Assembly (NCBI GenBank): GCA_963666465.1 | Contig: OY762824.1 | Span: 3,782,001 to 3,846,000 of the forward strand | Source: VXYL01 sp963666465 | Lineage (GTDB): Bacteria; Pseudomonadota; Gammaproteobacteria; Pseudomonadales; Azotimanducaceae | Direction: 5' to 3' | Length of the DNA stretch: 64,000 nucleotides | Shown here: positions 41,505 through 49,591 of the stretch, in pieces | Position numbering within the stretch: position 1 is the first letter of the stretch | Layout: every line of letters starts with the position of its first letter | Made by a program: the position numbers and the translations under genes | The notes under the pieces: generated by a model | What the model saw: only the letters and a program-made list of their open reading frames with translations | Told to the model about the DNA's origin: nothing | The model's database searches: none

Positions 41505-42008
41505 ATGGCGTGGGTTGCCGTTTTGATGGGTTCGGAGTCTGATTGGCCGGTGATGCGCGGATGTACCGACGTGCTCGGCGATCTTGAGGTGGAGTTCGAG
41601 GTGCGGGTCACCAGCGCGCACCGCACCCCTGAGGGGACGGCGGAGTATGTTCGCTCCGCTCAGGGGCGCGGCTGCCGGGTGTTCATCTGCGGCGCAGGGC
41701 TTGCCGCGCATCTCGCTGGTGCTGTTGCCGCGCAGACGACCCACCCGGTGATTGGCGTGCCCATCGACGGCGGGCCCTTCACCGGCCAGGATTCGCTGCT
41801 CTCCACCGTGATGATGCCCGGCGGCGTGCCGGTGGCGACCGTGGCTGTGGGCAGGGCGGGGGCGAAGAACGCTGGCTATCTGGCGGCGCAAATTCTGGCG
41901 GTGGCTGATCCTGCGCTGGCGGAGCGCGTTGCTGCGGAGCGCAAGGCAGGCGCCGAGCGGGTGGCGACGCAGAACGCATCCGTGCAGGCGTCGCTGGCGG
42001 CGGACTGA
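41505..42008 (+). CDS. purE: N5-carboxyaminoimidazole ribonucleotide mutase
   Basis: Class I PurE, which converts N5-CAIR to CAIR in purine synthesis. The 167-residue protein starts MAWVAVLMGSESDWPVM, then RVTSAHRTPEGTAEYVRSAQ, GAGLAAHLAGAVAAQTTHPV and GVPIDGGPFTGQDSLLSTVM. The catalytic His is in SAHRTP. A TTG eight codons upstream is an alternative start. PurK, the usual partner, is not adjacent; the position here downstream of dprA is found in several gammaproteobacteria near tsaC and aroE. Confidence 0.93.
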   Translation: MAWVAVLMGSESDWPVMRGCTDVLGDLEVEFEVRVTSAHRTPEGTAEYVRSAQGRGCRVFICGAGLAAHLAGAVAAQTTHPVIGVPIDGGPFTGQDSLLSTVMMPGGVPVATVAVGRAGAKNAGYLAAQILAVADPALAERVAAERKAGAERVATQNASVQASLAAD

Positions 42009-42029
42009 CCGCGAGCGGCGCCGAGGCAG

Positions 42030-42620
42030 GTGGCCAACGATCGACCTGACCCGGTTGCGCAGGCCGCCGCGGTCATTGCCGCCGGCGGCGTGGTCGCGCA
42101 CGCCTGCGAGGGGGTTTGGGGTCTCGCCTGCGATCCCATGAACGAGGCGGCGGTGCGCTGTGTGCTGCGCTTGAAGGGGCGCCCGGTCAGCAAGGGCCTC
42201 ATCGTCATTGGCGCTGGAGCGGCGGATTTCGCGCCGGAACTGGAACCGCTCGAAGCCGAGATGTCCGCCCGCGTTCGCGACAGCTGGCCGGGCGCTGTCA
42301 CATGGCTTGTGGAAAACGTTCGCTTTCCGCCCTGGATAGTCGGGGATTTCGCCACGGTGGCCGTGCGGGTGCCGGGCCACCAACAGGCGCGAGAGTTCGC
42401 CGCCGCCTGTGGCCATCCGCTCGTGTCCACCTCGGCCAATCGGGCGTCGGACCCTCCGGCGAGGTCTGCCGAGGAAGTGCGGCGAATCTTCGGCAGCGAA
42501 ATCGATGCGCTCCTGCCCGGTGCGGTGGGCCACCGAAGCGCCCCGAGCAGCATCGTCGATGCCGCCTCCGGGCGAGCGTTGCGTGGCGAGGCTCCTGCCC
42601 CGGACACTGCCGCCCGATGA
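42030..42620 (+). CDS. tsaC: Threonylcarbamoyl-AMP synthase TsaC (Sua5/YrdC)
   Basis: Makes threonylcarbamoyl-adenylate for t6A37 of ANN-decoding tRNAs. The 196-residue single-domain form (no Sua5 extension) carries CEGVWGLACDP, LRLKGRPVSKGLIVI (KRRP-like substrate loop) and SWPGAVTWLV with VRVPGHQQAREF and PLVSTSANRASDPPARS. GTG start at 42030. Its stop overlaps aroE by 4 nt. The tsaC-aroE pair is typical of gammaproteobacteria. Confidence 0.94.
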   Translation: MANDRPDPVAQAAAVIAAGGVVAHACEGVWGLACDPMNEAAVRCVLRLKGRPVSKGLIVIGAGAADFAPELEPLEAEMSARVRDSWPGAVTWLVENVRFPPWIVGDFATVAVRVPGHQQAREFAAACGHPLVSTSANRASDPPARSAEEVRRIFGSEIDALLPGAVGHRSAPSSIVDAASGRALRGEAPAPDTAAR

Positions 42621-43498
42621 GCGACGGGCTGCCTGTGGCGCGCGCGCGCCTTCGGTCCGAGGGAGGGCAAGGCGCCCTCCCTCCGGGGGCGACCGACCGC
42701 TATGCGGTCATCGGCAATCCGGTGGAGCACAGCCTTTCGCCGCGCATCCATGCGATGTTTGCCCGTGACACCGGCCAGGCGGTCTCCTACGGCAAGCTGA
42801 CCGCGCCGGCGGATGGGTTTGCCGCCGCGGCTGGCGGATTCTTCGAAGGCGGCGGCAAGGGCCTCAACGTGACGGCGCCGTTCAAGCAGGACGCGTGGCA
42901 ATGGGTGACGAGCCACGATGCGGCCGCGGCGGCGGCCGGAGCGGTCAATACCATCGTGCCGCAACAAGGAGGGTATCTCGGCTGCAACACCGATGGCATG
43001 GGCTTGGTCACCGACATCGGGGACCATCTCGGCTGGACGCTGGCGGGTTCGCGAGTGCTCCTGCTCGGCGCCGGCGGGGCGGCGCGTGGCGTGCTGCCGG
43101 CGTTGCTCGATGCGGGGCCGGCGGAAGTCGTGCTCGCCAATCGCACCGAGTCGCGGGCGCAGGAAGTCGCCGCCGCGTTCGATGGCCTGCATGCGACGCC
43201 ACCTGGCGACGCGGGGGATGGCTGGGACATGGTGCTGAACGCGACTTCCGCGAGCATGGGTGGGCCGGCGCTGGCGCTTCCCCCCGCGTGCGTTGCGGGC
43301 GCTGCTTGCTACGACCTCTTCTATGGCCTCGATGCGCCGACGCCGTTCTGTGCGTGGGCCGCGGAGCATGGGGCTCGCGCCTGTGCCGATGGCCTCGGCA
43401 TGTTGATCGAGCAGGCGGCGGCGGCATTCCGCCTTTGGCGCGGGGTGGAGCCGGCCACGTTGCCGGTGCGCGAGGCATTGCGGAAGGCGGATCCGTGA
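42617..43498 (+). CDS. aroE: Shikimate dehydrogenase (NADP+)
   Basis: Reduces 3-dehydroshikimate to shikimate. The 293-residue protein has the substrate site YAVIGNPVEHSLSPRIHAMF, the catalytic Lys in LNVTAPFKQDA, the NADP-binding LLLGAGGAARGVLPALLD and NRT phosphate clamp (LANRTESRAQ). E. coli AroE has 272; the extra is mostly an N-terminal stretch (residues about 3-25) that includes nine residues encoded by a perfect GC palindrome at 42661-42685. ATG overlaps the tsaC stop (ATGA). SURF1 begins inside its last codons. Confidence 0.95.
   Translation: MSDGLPVARARLRSEGGQGALPPGATDRYAVIGNPVEHSLSPRIHAMFARDTGQAVSYGKLTAPADGFAAAAGGFFEGGGKGLNVTAPFKQDAWQWVTSHDAAAAAAGAVNTIVPQQGGYLGCNTDGMGLVTDIGDHLGWTLAGSRVLLLGAGGAARGVLPALLDAGPAEVVLANRTESRAQEVAAAFDGLHATPPGDAGDGWDMVLNATSASMGGPALALPPACVAGAACYDLFYGLDAPTPFCAWAAEHGARACADGLGMLIEQAAAAFRLWRGVEPATLPVREALRKADP
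42661..42685. repeat. Perfect GC palindrome inside the aroE coding region
   Basis: GAGGGAGGGC-AAGGC-GCCCTCCCTC forms a 10-bp stem with a 5-nt loop. It is of the same type as the hairpins inside family B repeats and the spacer hairpin at 32886. It encodes residues around 15-23 of AroE, upstream of the conserved start of the domain, so it seems to be an in-frame insertion that the protein tolerates. Confidence 0.8.
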
Positions 43499-44178
43499 CG
43501 GACTTCCGACCTGGGCGGGCGCTCACCTGTCAGGTGGCTGTGGCGCTCGTTACGGTTGTCGCGCTTTCCGCGTGGCAATTCTCGCGCGGCCAGGAGAAGG
43601 CATCGCTGGCGAGCGAGCGGGACCAACGCCTCGCCGCGCCGGCGGCGGATGCCGGCGCCTTCGAGCCGAACACGCCGGATTTCACGCGGCTGGCCCTTGC
43701 CGGTCGCTACGATGGCGAGCGGATGTTTTTCGTCATCGATCGTGCCGAGCCGTGGCGCTATCTCGTCATCACGCCACTTGTCACCAACCACGGGTCGTTC
43801 CTCGTCAATCGGGGGCGGGCGGAGCGGCCCCGAGCCGGCAGTTTCCGCGCGCCAGAGATCGAGACGCCGGCAGGATTGATCGAGGTGACCGGGGTGCTCT
43901 GGCCGGATGAGGGGGCGGTCAACGCCTCGGGGTGGCCCGATGGGTGGCCCAAGGCCGTCAATGGAATGAATGTCGCCGCGATGGCGGAACTCACCGGTGC
44001 GCACCCTCGCGAGGTGCGCCTGGAAGCCCCTTCGGCAGGGCTTGCCCCGGTGTCCCTGGCCTACGATTACTCGCCCGGCACGCACTGGAGCTATGCGGTG
44101 CAGTGGCTGCTCATTGGAGTCGCAATCGTTGCGGGCTACGTGTTCTTTGGCAGGCGTCGCGGCGCCGGCGCGACCTGA
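43495..44178 (+). CDS. SURF1-family cytochrome oxidase assembly protein
   Basis: Inner-membrane factor for heme a insertion/assembly of cytochrome c oxidase. The 227-residue protein has the two-helix SURF1 layout: an N-terminal helix (LTCQVAVALVTVVALSAWQF), a periplasmic domain with GRYDGERMFFVIDR and FLVNRGRAERPRAG, and a C-terminal helix (YAVQWLLIGVAIVAGYVFFG, with the family YAVQW motif). The GTG at 43495-43497 overlaps the aroE stop (GTGA). It leads the heme-copper oxidase assembly cluster with ctaA, ctaB and SCO. Confidence 0.93.
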   Translation: MTDFRPGRALTCQVAVALVTVVALSAWQFSRGQEKASLASERDQRLAAPAADAGAFEPNTPDFTRLALAGRYDGERMFFVIDRAEPWRYLVITPLVTNHGSFLVNRGRAERPRAGSFRAPEIETPAGLIEVTGVLWPDEGAVNASGWPDGWPKAVNGMNVAAMAELTGAHPREVRLEAPSAGLAPVSLAYDYSPGTHWSYAVQWLLIGVAIVAGYVFFGRRRGAGAT

Positions 44179-44494
44179 CGGGTGCGTGCCGGCATTCGCA
44201 TGCAGTTGCGTTGAGGTGTTGGTGGCGTGCCCCCTCCGAAGTCGAGGTCGGCGTCTTCGACGCCGCCCAAGGGAGTGACAGGAAGGCGCGCCTTGTCGAA
44301 TGCCGGCGCTCGCCGGAGGGAGGGCGTCTCGGCGTCCCTCGTGCCGCGAGGCGCCGAGGCGTGACGGCGCAGGTTCGGTGCTGCAGCCTTGGGAGAATGG
44401 CGAGCGTCAGGCAAGCTGTGCGGAATCGCGCGGACGCGACCTGGGGCGCGCATGGAGGGCGAGGCGGTCTCCCGCCACAGAAAAGGGGCGGCAC
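44179..44494. other. surf1-ctaA spacer with degenerate GC repeat
   Basis: Roughly 315 bp without gene. At 44315-44475 there is family-B-like internal sequence (GGAGGGAGGGCGTCTCGGCG, GTGCCGCGAGGCGCC, GCGCATGGAGGGCGAGGCGG) without the terminal repeats, so it is probably a decayed copy. Confidence 0.5.
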
Positions 44495-45529
44495 TTGAAC
44501 AGAGTTCCCACAGTGCAAGGTCCATCGCCTGAGGGTGGTCGCGGCCATCGGCGGGGCGGCTTGCTGGCGCTGGTGGTTGGGGGGATTGCCCTTGCCGCCT
44601 GTGTCGTTGCGCTTGGGGCATATACGCGCCTTGTGGATGCCGGGCTTGGCTGTCCCGACTGGCCTGGCTGCTATGGCTTGATCGGCGTGCCCAGCACGCG
44701 GGCGGAGATCGCGGCGGCGGAAGCGGCGTTTCCCGATGCGCCGGTGGAGGTGGACAAGGCGTGGCCGGAGATGGTGCATCGCTATTTCGCCACCGGCCTG
44801 GGTGCGCTCATCCTTGGCGTTCTGGGGCTTGCCGCGTGGCGCAAGCAGCGGCTCAGGCTGCCGGCCATTCTCACCGTGCTGGTGATCGTCCAGGGGGCGT
44901 TCGGTGCGTGGACGGTGACGCTGAAGCTCTGGCCGCAGGTGGTGACGGCGCATCTGCTCGGCGGCATGGCCACGTTGGCGACGCTTTGGCTCTATGCCTT
45001 GCTGCTGGCTCGGCCTCGGCTGCCGCCGTTGCCGGACATGCGCCGGCTTGCCGTGGCTGCGCTGGCGACGGTGATCCTGCAGATCGCCCTCGGCGGCTGG
45101 GTGAGTGCGAACTACGCTGGCCTGGCCTGTCCCGACTTCCCGCTCTGCCACGGCGAAGTGGCGCCGCCGTTGGACATCGCGCAAGGCTTCGACGTGACGC
45201 AGGACGTGGGGCCGAACTATCTCGGCGGCCAGCTCGACAGCGAGGCGCGCATCGCCATCCAGATCGGCCATCGGCTCGGCGCCGTGCTGGTGCTGGCGGT
45301 GGTGGGGCTGCTCTGGTGGCGCCTGCAGCGAGCCGGGCACAGGATGCTTGCCTGGGCGCTTGCCGGGACGCTGTCCGCGCAATGGGCCTTGGGCATCGCC
45401 AATGTGCTGACCGCGCTGCCGCTCACGCTGGCGGTGCTGCACAACGCCTTCGCCGGCGCATTGCTGCTCGCCGTCGTTACAGTAAACTTCGCCGCTTTCG
45501 GGCGATTCGCGCGAGGGGGTGCCGTATAG
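44495..45529 (+). CDS. ctaA: Heme A synthase (COX15/CtaA)
   Basis: Oxidises heme O to heme A. The 344-residue protein has eight membrane helices with the four heme-ligand histidine regions: PEMVHRYFATGLGALILGVL, VVTAHLLGGMATLATLW, IAIQIGHRLGAVLVLAVVGL and LAVLHNAFAGALLLAVV. The N-terminal loop motif LVDAGLGCPDWPGCYG and the second LACPDFPLCHGEVAPP are the conserved extracytoplasmic cysteine loops. The start is uncertain: TTG at 44495 after AAGGGG is preferred; a GTG six codons later is possible. Confidence 0.94.
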   Translation: MNRVPTVQGPSPEGGRGHRRGGLLALVVGGIALAACVVALGAYTRLVDAGLGCPDWPGCYGLIGVPSTRAEIAAAEAAFPDAPVEVDKAWPEMVHRYFATGLGALILGVLGLAAWRKQRLRLPAILTVLVIVQGAFGAWTVTLKLWPQVVTAHLLGGMATLATLWLYALLLARPRLPPLPDMRRLAVAALATVILQIALGGWVSANYAGLACPDFPLCHGEVAPPLDIAQGFDVTQDVGPNYLGGQLDSEARIAIQIGHRLGAVLVLAVVGLLWWRLQRAGHRMLAWALAGTLSAQWALGIANVLTALPLTLAVLHNAFAGALLLAVVTVNFAAFGRFARGGAV

Positions 45530-45678
45530 CCGCGGCTCGAAGTCGAGCCAGTGCCGACGTGCGGGGCCACTTCTCGCGGCGCAGGCAAGGAGACACAAGG
45601 CCTGCCAAGCAACCAACCTCCTCCCCGCGAGACGGGCCTGGCCCACAGCGTGGAGGCTTCCATGAGAGAGGGATTTCC

Positions 45679-46566
45679 TTGAGCGAAGCGTTGCTGACCG
45701 TGGCGCGACCGGCCTGGCGGGACTATCTGGAACTCACCAAGCCGCGGGTCGTGCTGCTCATGCTCATGTGCGCGGCGGTGGGGATGCTGCTTGCCGCCGG
45801 CGATGGGCTGCCCTGGCGGGCGCTGGTGGTGGGCCTCTCCGGTATCGCCCTGATGGCGGCGTCGGCGGCCGCCGTGAACCACATCGCGGATGCGGAAATC
45901 GATGCCCGCATGGCGCGCACGCGCAACCGTCCGGTGGCCACGGGGCGCATCGGCGCCGGGCGCGGGATCGTCTTCGCGGGCTCCATCGGGCTGGCCGGGT
46001 TCGCGATCCTGACGGCGTTCGTCAATCCGCTCACCGCCTGGCTGAACCTCGCCTCGTGGGTGGGCTATGGCCTTATCTATACGTTCTATCTCAAGCGTGC
46101 CACGCCGCAGAACATCGTCATCGGCGGGCTCTTCGGCGCGGCGCCGCCGCTGTTCGGCTGGACCGCGGTCACCGGCAGCATCGAACCGGGCGGACTGGTG
46201 CTGCTCGCCATCATCTTCATCTGGACGCCGCCGCACTTCTGGGCCCTGGCGCTGGACCGCATCGAGGACTATCGTGACGCGGACATTCCGATGCTGCCGG
46301 TCACCCACGGCGAAGCGCATACGCGGCGGCAGATCCTCTACTACACGGTGGCGCTGGTGGCCGTGAGCGTTGCGCCTTGGGCCATCGGCATGAGCGGGCC
46401 CGTGTATCTGGTCGGCGCACTCGTGCTGGGTGCCGGTTTCGTCGGCCATGCGGTGGCGCTGCTGCGCTCGGCGCCGTCTGCGCCGATGGCGACGTTCCGC
46501 TATTCCATCGTCTATCTGCTGCTGTTCGTTGCGCTCTTGGTGGATCACTACCTGCCTGGGGCATGA
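45679..46566 (+). CDS. ctaB: Protoheme IX farnesyltransferase (heme O synthase)
   Basis: UbiA-type prenyltransferase that makes heme O from protoheme for cytochrome oxidase. The 295-residue protein (CyoE 296) has the aspartate-rich motifs NHIADAEIDARMARTRNRPV and the second loop region ALDRIEDYRDADIPMLPVTH, plus YLELTKPRVVLLMLMCAAVG at the N-terminus. A TTG start at 45679 is preceded by GAGAGGG and fits the family. It lies between ctaA and the SCO gene; the 149 bp after ctaA hold nothing recognisable. Confidence 0.94.
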   Translation: MSEALLTVARPAWRDYLELTKPRVVLLMLMCAAVGMLLAAGDGLPWRALVVGLSGIALMAASAAAVNHIADAEIDARMARTRNRPVATGRIGAGRGIVFAGSIGLAGFAILTAFVNPLTAWLNLASWVGYGLIYTFYLKRATPQNIVIGGLFGAAPPLFGWTAVTGSIEPGGLVLLAIIFIWTPPHFWALALDRIEDYRDADIPMLPVTHGEAHTRRQILYYTVALVAVSVAPWAIGMSGPVYLVGALVLGAGFVGHAVALLRSAPSAPMATFRYSIVYLLLFVALLVDHYLPGA

Positions 46567-46567
46567 C

Positions 46568-47182
46568 GTGAAGTTTGTTGGCGTTGTTGGCGTCGTGGCC
46601 TTGGTGGTGGGCCTTGGCGTGGCCGTGGCCCGGCTTTCCGGGGAGCCGGTGCTGTCTGGCGAGGAACTTCGGGCTCTTGGCTATCGCGCCTACGACGCGC
46701 CGCGCCCGCTCGCGGCGTTCCACCTCACCGATGACGACGGTGGCGCGTTCGACCAAGGGCGTCTCGCCGGCCAGTGGAGCCTCGTCTTCTTCGGCTACGC
46801 CAACTGCCCGGACATCTGCCCCGTGACGCTGGCCGTACTGGCGCAAGCGGAACGCATTGTCGGCGAGGGCAGGTTCCAGACCGTGCTGGTGAGCGTCGAT
46901 CCGGAGCGCGACACGCCGGAGTTGCTCGACGCCTATGTCGGCGCCTTCTCGCCCCGATTCGTCGCCGCGACGGGTGCAGTGGAGGCGGTGCGGGAATTCG
47001 CCGGGAATTTGGGCGCAGGTTTTCGAAAGGCGCCCGGCACCGGTTCGGAGCTCGACTACTTGGTCGATCACACCGGCTTCATCGCCGTCGTCGATCCCGA
47101 AGCGCGGCTGGCTGGCTACATCCGTTCGCCCTTCGAGGCGGCCAGCATCGCCCGGGTGGTGCGGGCGCTGGATCGGGCCTGA
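46568..47182 (+). CDS. SCO1/SenC family copper chaperone
   Basis: Membrane-anchored thioredoxin-fold protein that delivers copper to the CuA site of cytochrome c oxidase. The 204-residue product has an N-terminal anchor (VGVVALVVGLGVAVARL), then FHLTDDDGGAFDQGRLAGQW, the copper-binding CXXXC in FFGYANCPDICPVTLAVLAQ, SVDPERDTPELLDAYV and the conserved histidine in LVDHTGFIAVVDP. The GTG starts 1 bp after the ctaB stop. The last residue codon/stop overlaps the next ATG (TGATG). Confidence 0.95.
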   Translation: MKFVGVVGVVALVVGLGVAVARLSGEPVLSGEELRALGYRAYDAPRPLAAFHLTDDDGGAFDQGRLAGQWSLVFFGYANCPDICPVTLAVLAQAERIVGEGRFQTVLVSVDPERDTPELLDAYVGAFSPRFVAATGAVEAVREFAGNLGAGFRKAPGTGSELDYLVDHTGFIAVVDPEARLAGYIRSPFEAASIARVVRALDRA

Positions 47183-48551
47183 TGACGTTCGTTTCGCGGC
47201 CGGAAGCGAGTCTGACGCGGGCGGAGGTGTATGGCCGCATCCGCCGCCGCAGCGAGGCGTTGTGCGAGCCCCTCGAGATCGAGGACTACGGCGTGCAGCC
47301 CATCGTCGATGCCAGCCCGCCAAAGTGGCATCTGGCGCACACGACGTGGTTCTTCGAGACCTTTCTGCTGGCGCCGTTTCTGAAGGGCTATCGGGCCTTC
47401 CACCCATCGTTCGAATACCTTTTCAATTCCTATTACAACGGCGTCGGGCGGCCGTTTCCGCGACCGAGCCGGGGCAACCTGTCGCGGCCGACGGTGGCGG
47501 AGGTGCTGGCCTATCGGCGGCATGTGGATGCGGCGATGGAACGCTTGCTCGGGGCGGAGGATGCCGAGGTGCAGGCGCGCACGGAACTGGGCCTGCACCA
47601 TGAACAGCAGCATCAGGAGCTATTGGTTACGGATTTCAAGGTGACGCTTGGCAGCAATCCGCTGAAGCCGGCGTATCGGGCGGAGAAGTCCCGCGCGCCC
47701 ACCGATGCCGCCTGGCAGGGAGGCGATGGCCCATCTTGCGAGGGGAGGCCCCTGCCGCAAGATGAGGGTTCCGCATTGCCGCTTCGGTTTTGTCGCCACG
47801 GTGGCGGGTTGGCGCGTCAGGGGATGGACGCCGGTGGTGCGTTCTGCTTCGACAACGAAAGTCCGGAGCATCGCGTCTGGCTGGAGCCGTTTGCGCTGGC
47901 GAACCGGCCCGTGACGAACGCCGAGTATCTGGAGTTCATTGAGGACGGCGGCTATGCAAAGCCGGCGCTGTGGCTGTCGGAAGGCTGGGCCTGGGTGCAG
48001 GCGCAGGGCATCGAGGCGCCGATGTATTGGCGTTGCACGGAAGATGGCTGGCGCGAGTATCGCCTGGGCGGCGAGAGCGCCGTGGCGCCGCACCTGCCCG
48101 TGACGCATGTGAGCTTCTATGAGGCCGAGGCCTATGCGGCATGGGCCGCGGCGCGATTGGCCACCGAGGCGGAGTGGGAGCACGTTGCGCGGGAGAGCCT
48201 CGACAGTCGCGAGCCTCCCGTCCGTGGCGCCGTGGCAGGCAACTTCGCCGACAGCGGTCGCTTGCATCCCTCGCCGGCGTCGGATGTGGCCGAACCGGGG
48301 GATGCGGTGCCCATGCAGCTCTTCGGCGATTGCTGGGAGTGGACATCGAGCGCCTATCGCCCCTATCCGGGGTTCACGCCCCTGCCCGGCACGCTCGGCG
48401 AATACAACGCAAGTTCATGTCCGGCCAGCAGGTGCTGCGCGGCGGTTCGTGCGCGACCCCCCAGGGCCACGTGCGCCCCACCTACCGCAATTTCTTCTAT
48501 CCGCCGGATCGCTGGCAATTTACGGGCATTCGGCTGGCGAAGGACGCCTGA
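47182..48551 (+). pseudogene. egtB: EgtB-like sulfoxide synthase with a single frameshift near the 3' end
   Basis: DinB_2 plus FGE-sulfatase protein of the ergothioneine pathway (oxidative C-S bond formation between hercynine and a thiol). N-terminal DinB domain with the iron site motif LGLHHEQQHQELL (HX3HXE); FGE domain with FDNESPEHRVWLEPFALANR, VTNAEYLEFIEDGGY and LFGDCWEWTSSAYRPYPGF. At about 48408 one base is missing (AACGCAAG where AAC-GGC-AAG is expected). The conserved end FMSGQQVLRGGSCATPQGHV, YRNFFYPPDRWQFTGIRLAK is then in another frame to 48551. The middle also carries a GC palindrome (47733-47763) in frame. No egtD follows. It is either an inactive gene or an assembly error. Confidence 0.85.
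47733..47763. repeat. Palindrome inserted in the egtB coding sequence
   Basis: ATCTTGCG and CGCAAGAT (8 bp) enclose AGGGGAGGCCCCT. The inner 19 bp (47735-47753) are identical to 10330-10348 beside atpI. In EgtB this encodes part of a non-conserved linker between DinB and FGE domains. Confidence 0.75.
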
Positions 48552-48563
48552 CGGCCGCCGCGG

Positions 48564-49589
48564 GTGGAGATCGTCTCCGAGATTCGGGCCTTGCGCGAGC
48601 GCCGCGAGGCGATGCGCGGCAGCGTCGGCCTCGTGCCGACCATGGGCAATCTGCACGAAGGGCATCTGGCCTTGGCGCGGGAAGCTCGGCGGCATTGTGC
48701 CAACGCCGTGGCGACCATCTTTGTCAACCCCCCGCAGTTCGGCCCGAACGAGGACTTCGGGAGCTATCCGCGCACCTTCGATGCAGATGTCGAGAAGCTG
48801 CAGGCGGAGGGCATCGACCTGGCGTTCGCGCCCGGAACGGACGAGATGTATCCGCGTGGGCGCGAGGGCTTGACGACGGTCTCCGTTCCGACGCTTGCCA
48901 ACACCCTTTGCGGGGCGGCGCGGCGCGGACACTTCGACGGCGTTGCCACGGTGGTGTCGAAGCTCCTGCACCTCGCTGCGCCCCACCAGGCGTTCTTTGG
49001 CGAGAAGGACTGGCAACAGCTCGCGGTGATCCGGGCGATGGTGCGCGACCTCGACATGGCGACGCAGATCGTCGGCGTACACACCGTGCGGGCGGGCGAC
49101 GGTCTCGCGCTTTCGAGTCGCAATCAGTATCTGTCGGCGGCGGAGCGGGAGCTTGCGCCGCTCATCTATCGCACTCTGTGTGGCGTGCGCGATGCGATTC
49201 AGGAAGGCGAAGGCGACTTTGCGAGGCTTGAACGGGGCGCGGCCGATGGGCTCGCCGCGGCTGGCTTCGATGTGGACTACGTGGCCGTGCGCGATGCGGA
49301 ACGGCTGGTGGCGCCGGAACCAGGCGCGACATCCCTGCGCATTCTTGCCGCAGCCCGGCTGGGCCGCGCCCGACTGATCGACAACATCGGCGTGGACCTT
49401 GCCTCCTTGCATGGAAGCACGCCCCCGGCGACGGGGGGATTGCCGGCACTTCCCTGCGCGTCGGCGGTCGGGGACGCTTCCCCGGCTGAAGGCTCCCTGC
49501 ATGGAAGCACGTCCCCGGCGACGGGGGGATTGCCGGCACTTCCCTGCGCGTCGGCGGTCGGGGACGCTTCCCCGGCTGCAGGCTCCTGA
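48564..49589 (+). CDS. panC: Pantothenate synthetase with repeat-encoded C-terminal tail
   Basis: ATP-dependent condensation of pantoate with beta-alanine. Residues 1-280 are a normal PanC: VGLVPTMGNLHEGHLALARE (HIGH-like), NPPQFGPNEDFGSYPR, VATVVSKLLHLAAPHQAFFG with EKDWQQ, and DGLALSSRNQYLS (KMSKS-like). The family normally ends at LGRARLIDNIGVDL (about 283 residues). Here 60 more residues follow, two near-identical 30-residue copies of LHGSTPPATGGLPALPCASA plus VGDASPAEGS, encoded by tandem family C repeats. The stop codon comes 4 bp after the repeat. GTG start at 48564. The catalytic part looks complete. Confidence 0.94.
   Translation: MEIVSEIRALRERREAMRGSVGLVPTMGNLHEGHLALAREARRHCANAVATIFVNPPQFGPNEDFGSYPRTFDADVEKLQAEGIDLAFAPGTDEMYPRGREGLTTVSVPTLANTLCGAARRGHFDGVATVVSKLLHLAAPHQAFFGEKDWQQLAVIRAMVRDLDMATQIVGVHTVRAGDGLALSSRNQYLSAAERELAPLIYRTLCGVRDAIQEGEGDFARLERGAADGLAAAGFDVDYVAVRDAERLVAPEPGATSLRILAAARLGRARLIDNIGVDLASLHGSTPPATGGLPALPCASAVGDASPAEGSLHGSTSPATGGLPALPCASAVGDASPAAGS
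49403..49582 (+). repeat. Family C repeat, two tandem 90-bp units (C2, C3) within panC
   Basis: Unit 1 is 49403-49492 and unit 2 is 49493-49582; they differ at about three positions. Each begins CTCC(T/C)TGCATGGAAGCACG and ends CCCCGGCTG(A/C)AGG. The 90-bp length is a multiple of three, so the frame is preserved. A third, diverged copy in inverted orientation is at 27008-27099. Confidence 0.92.
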
Positions 49590-49591
49590 CT

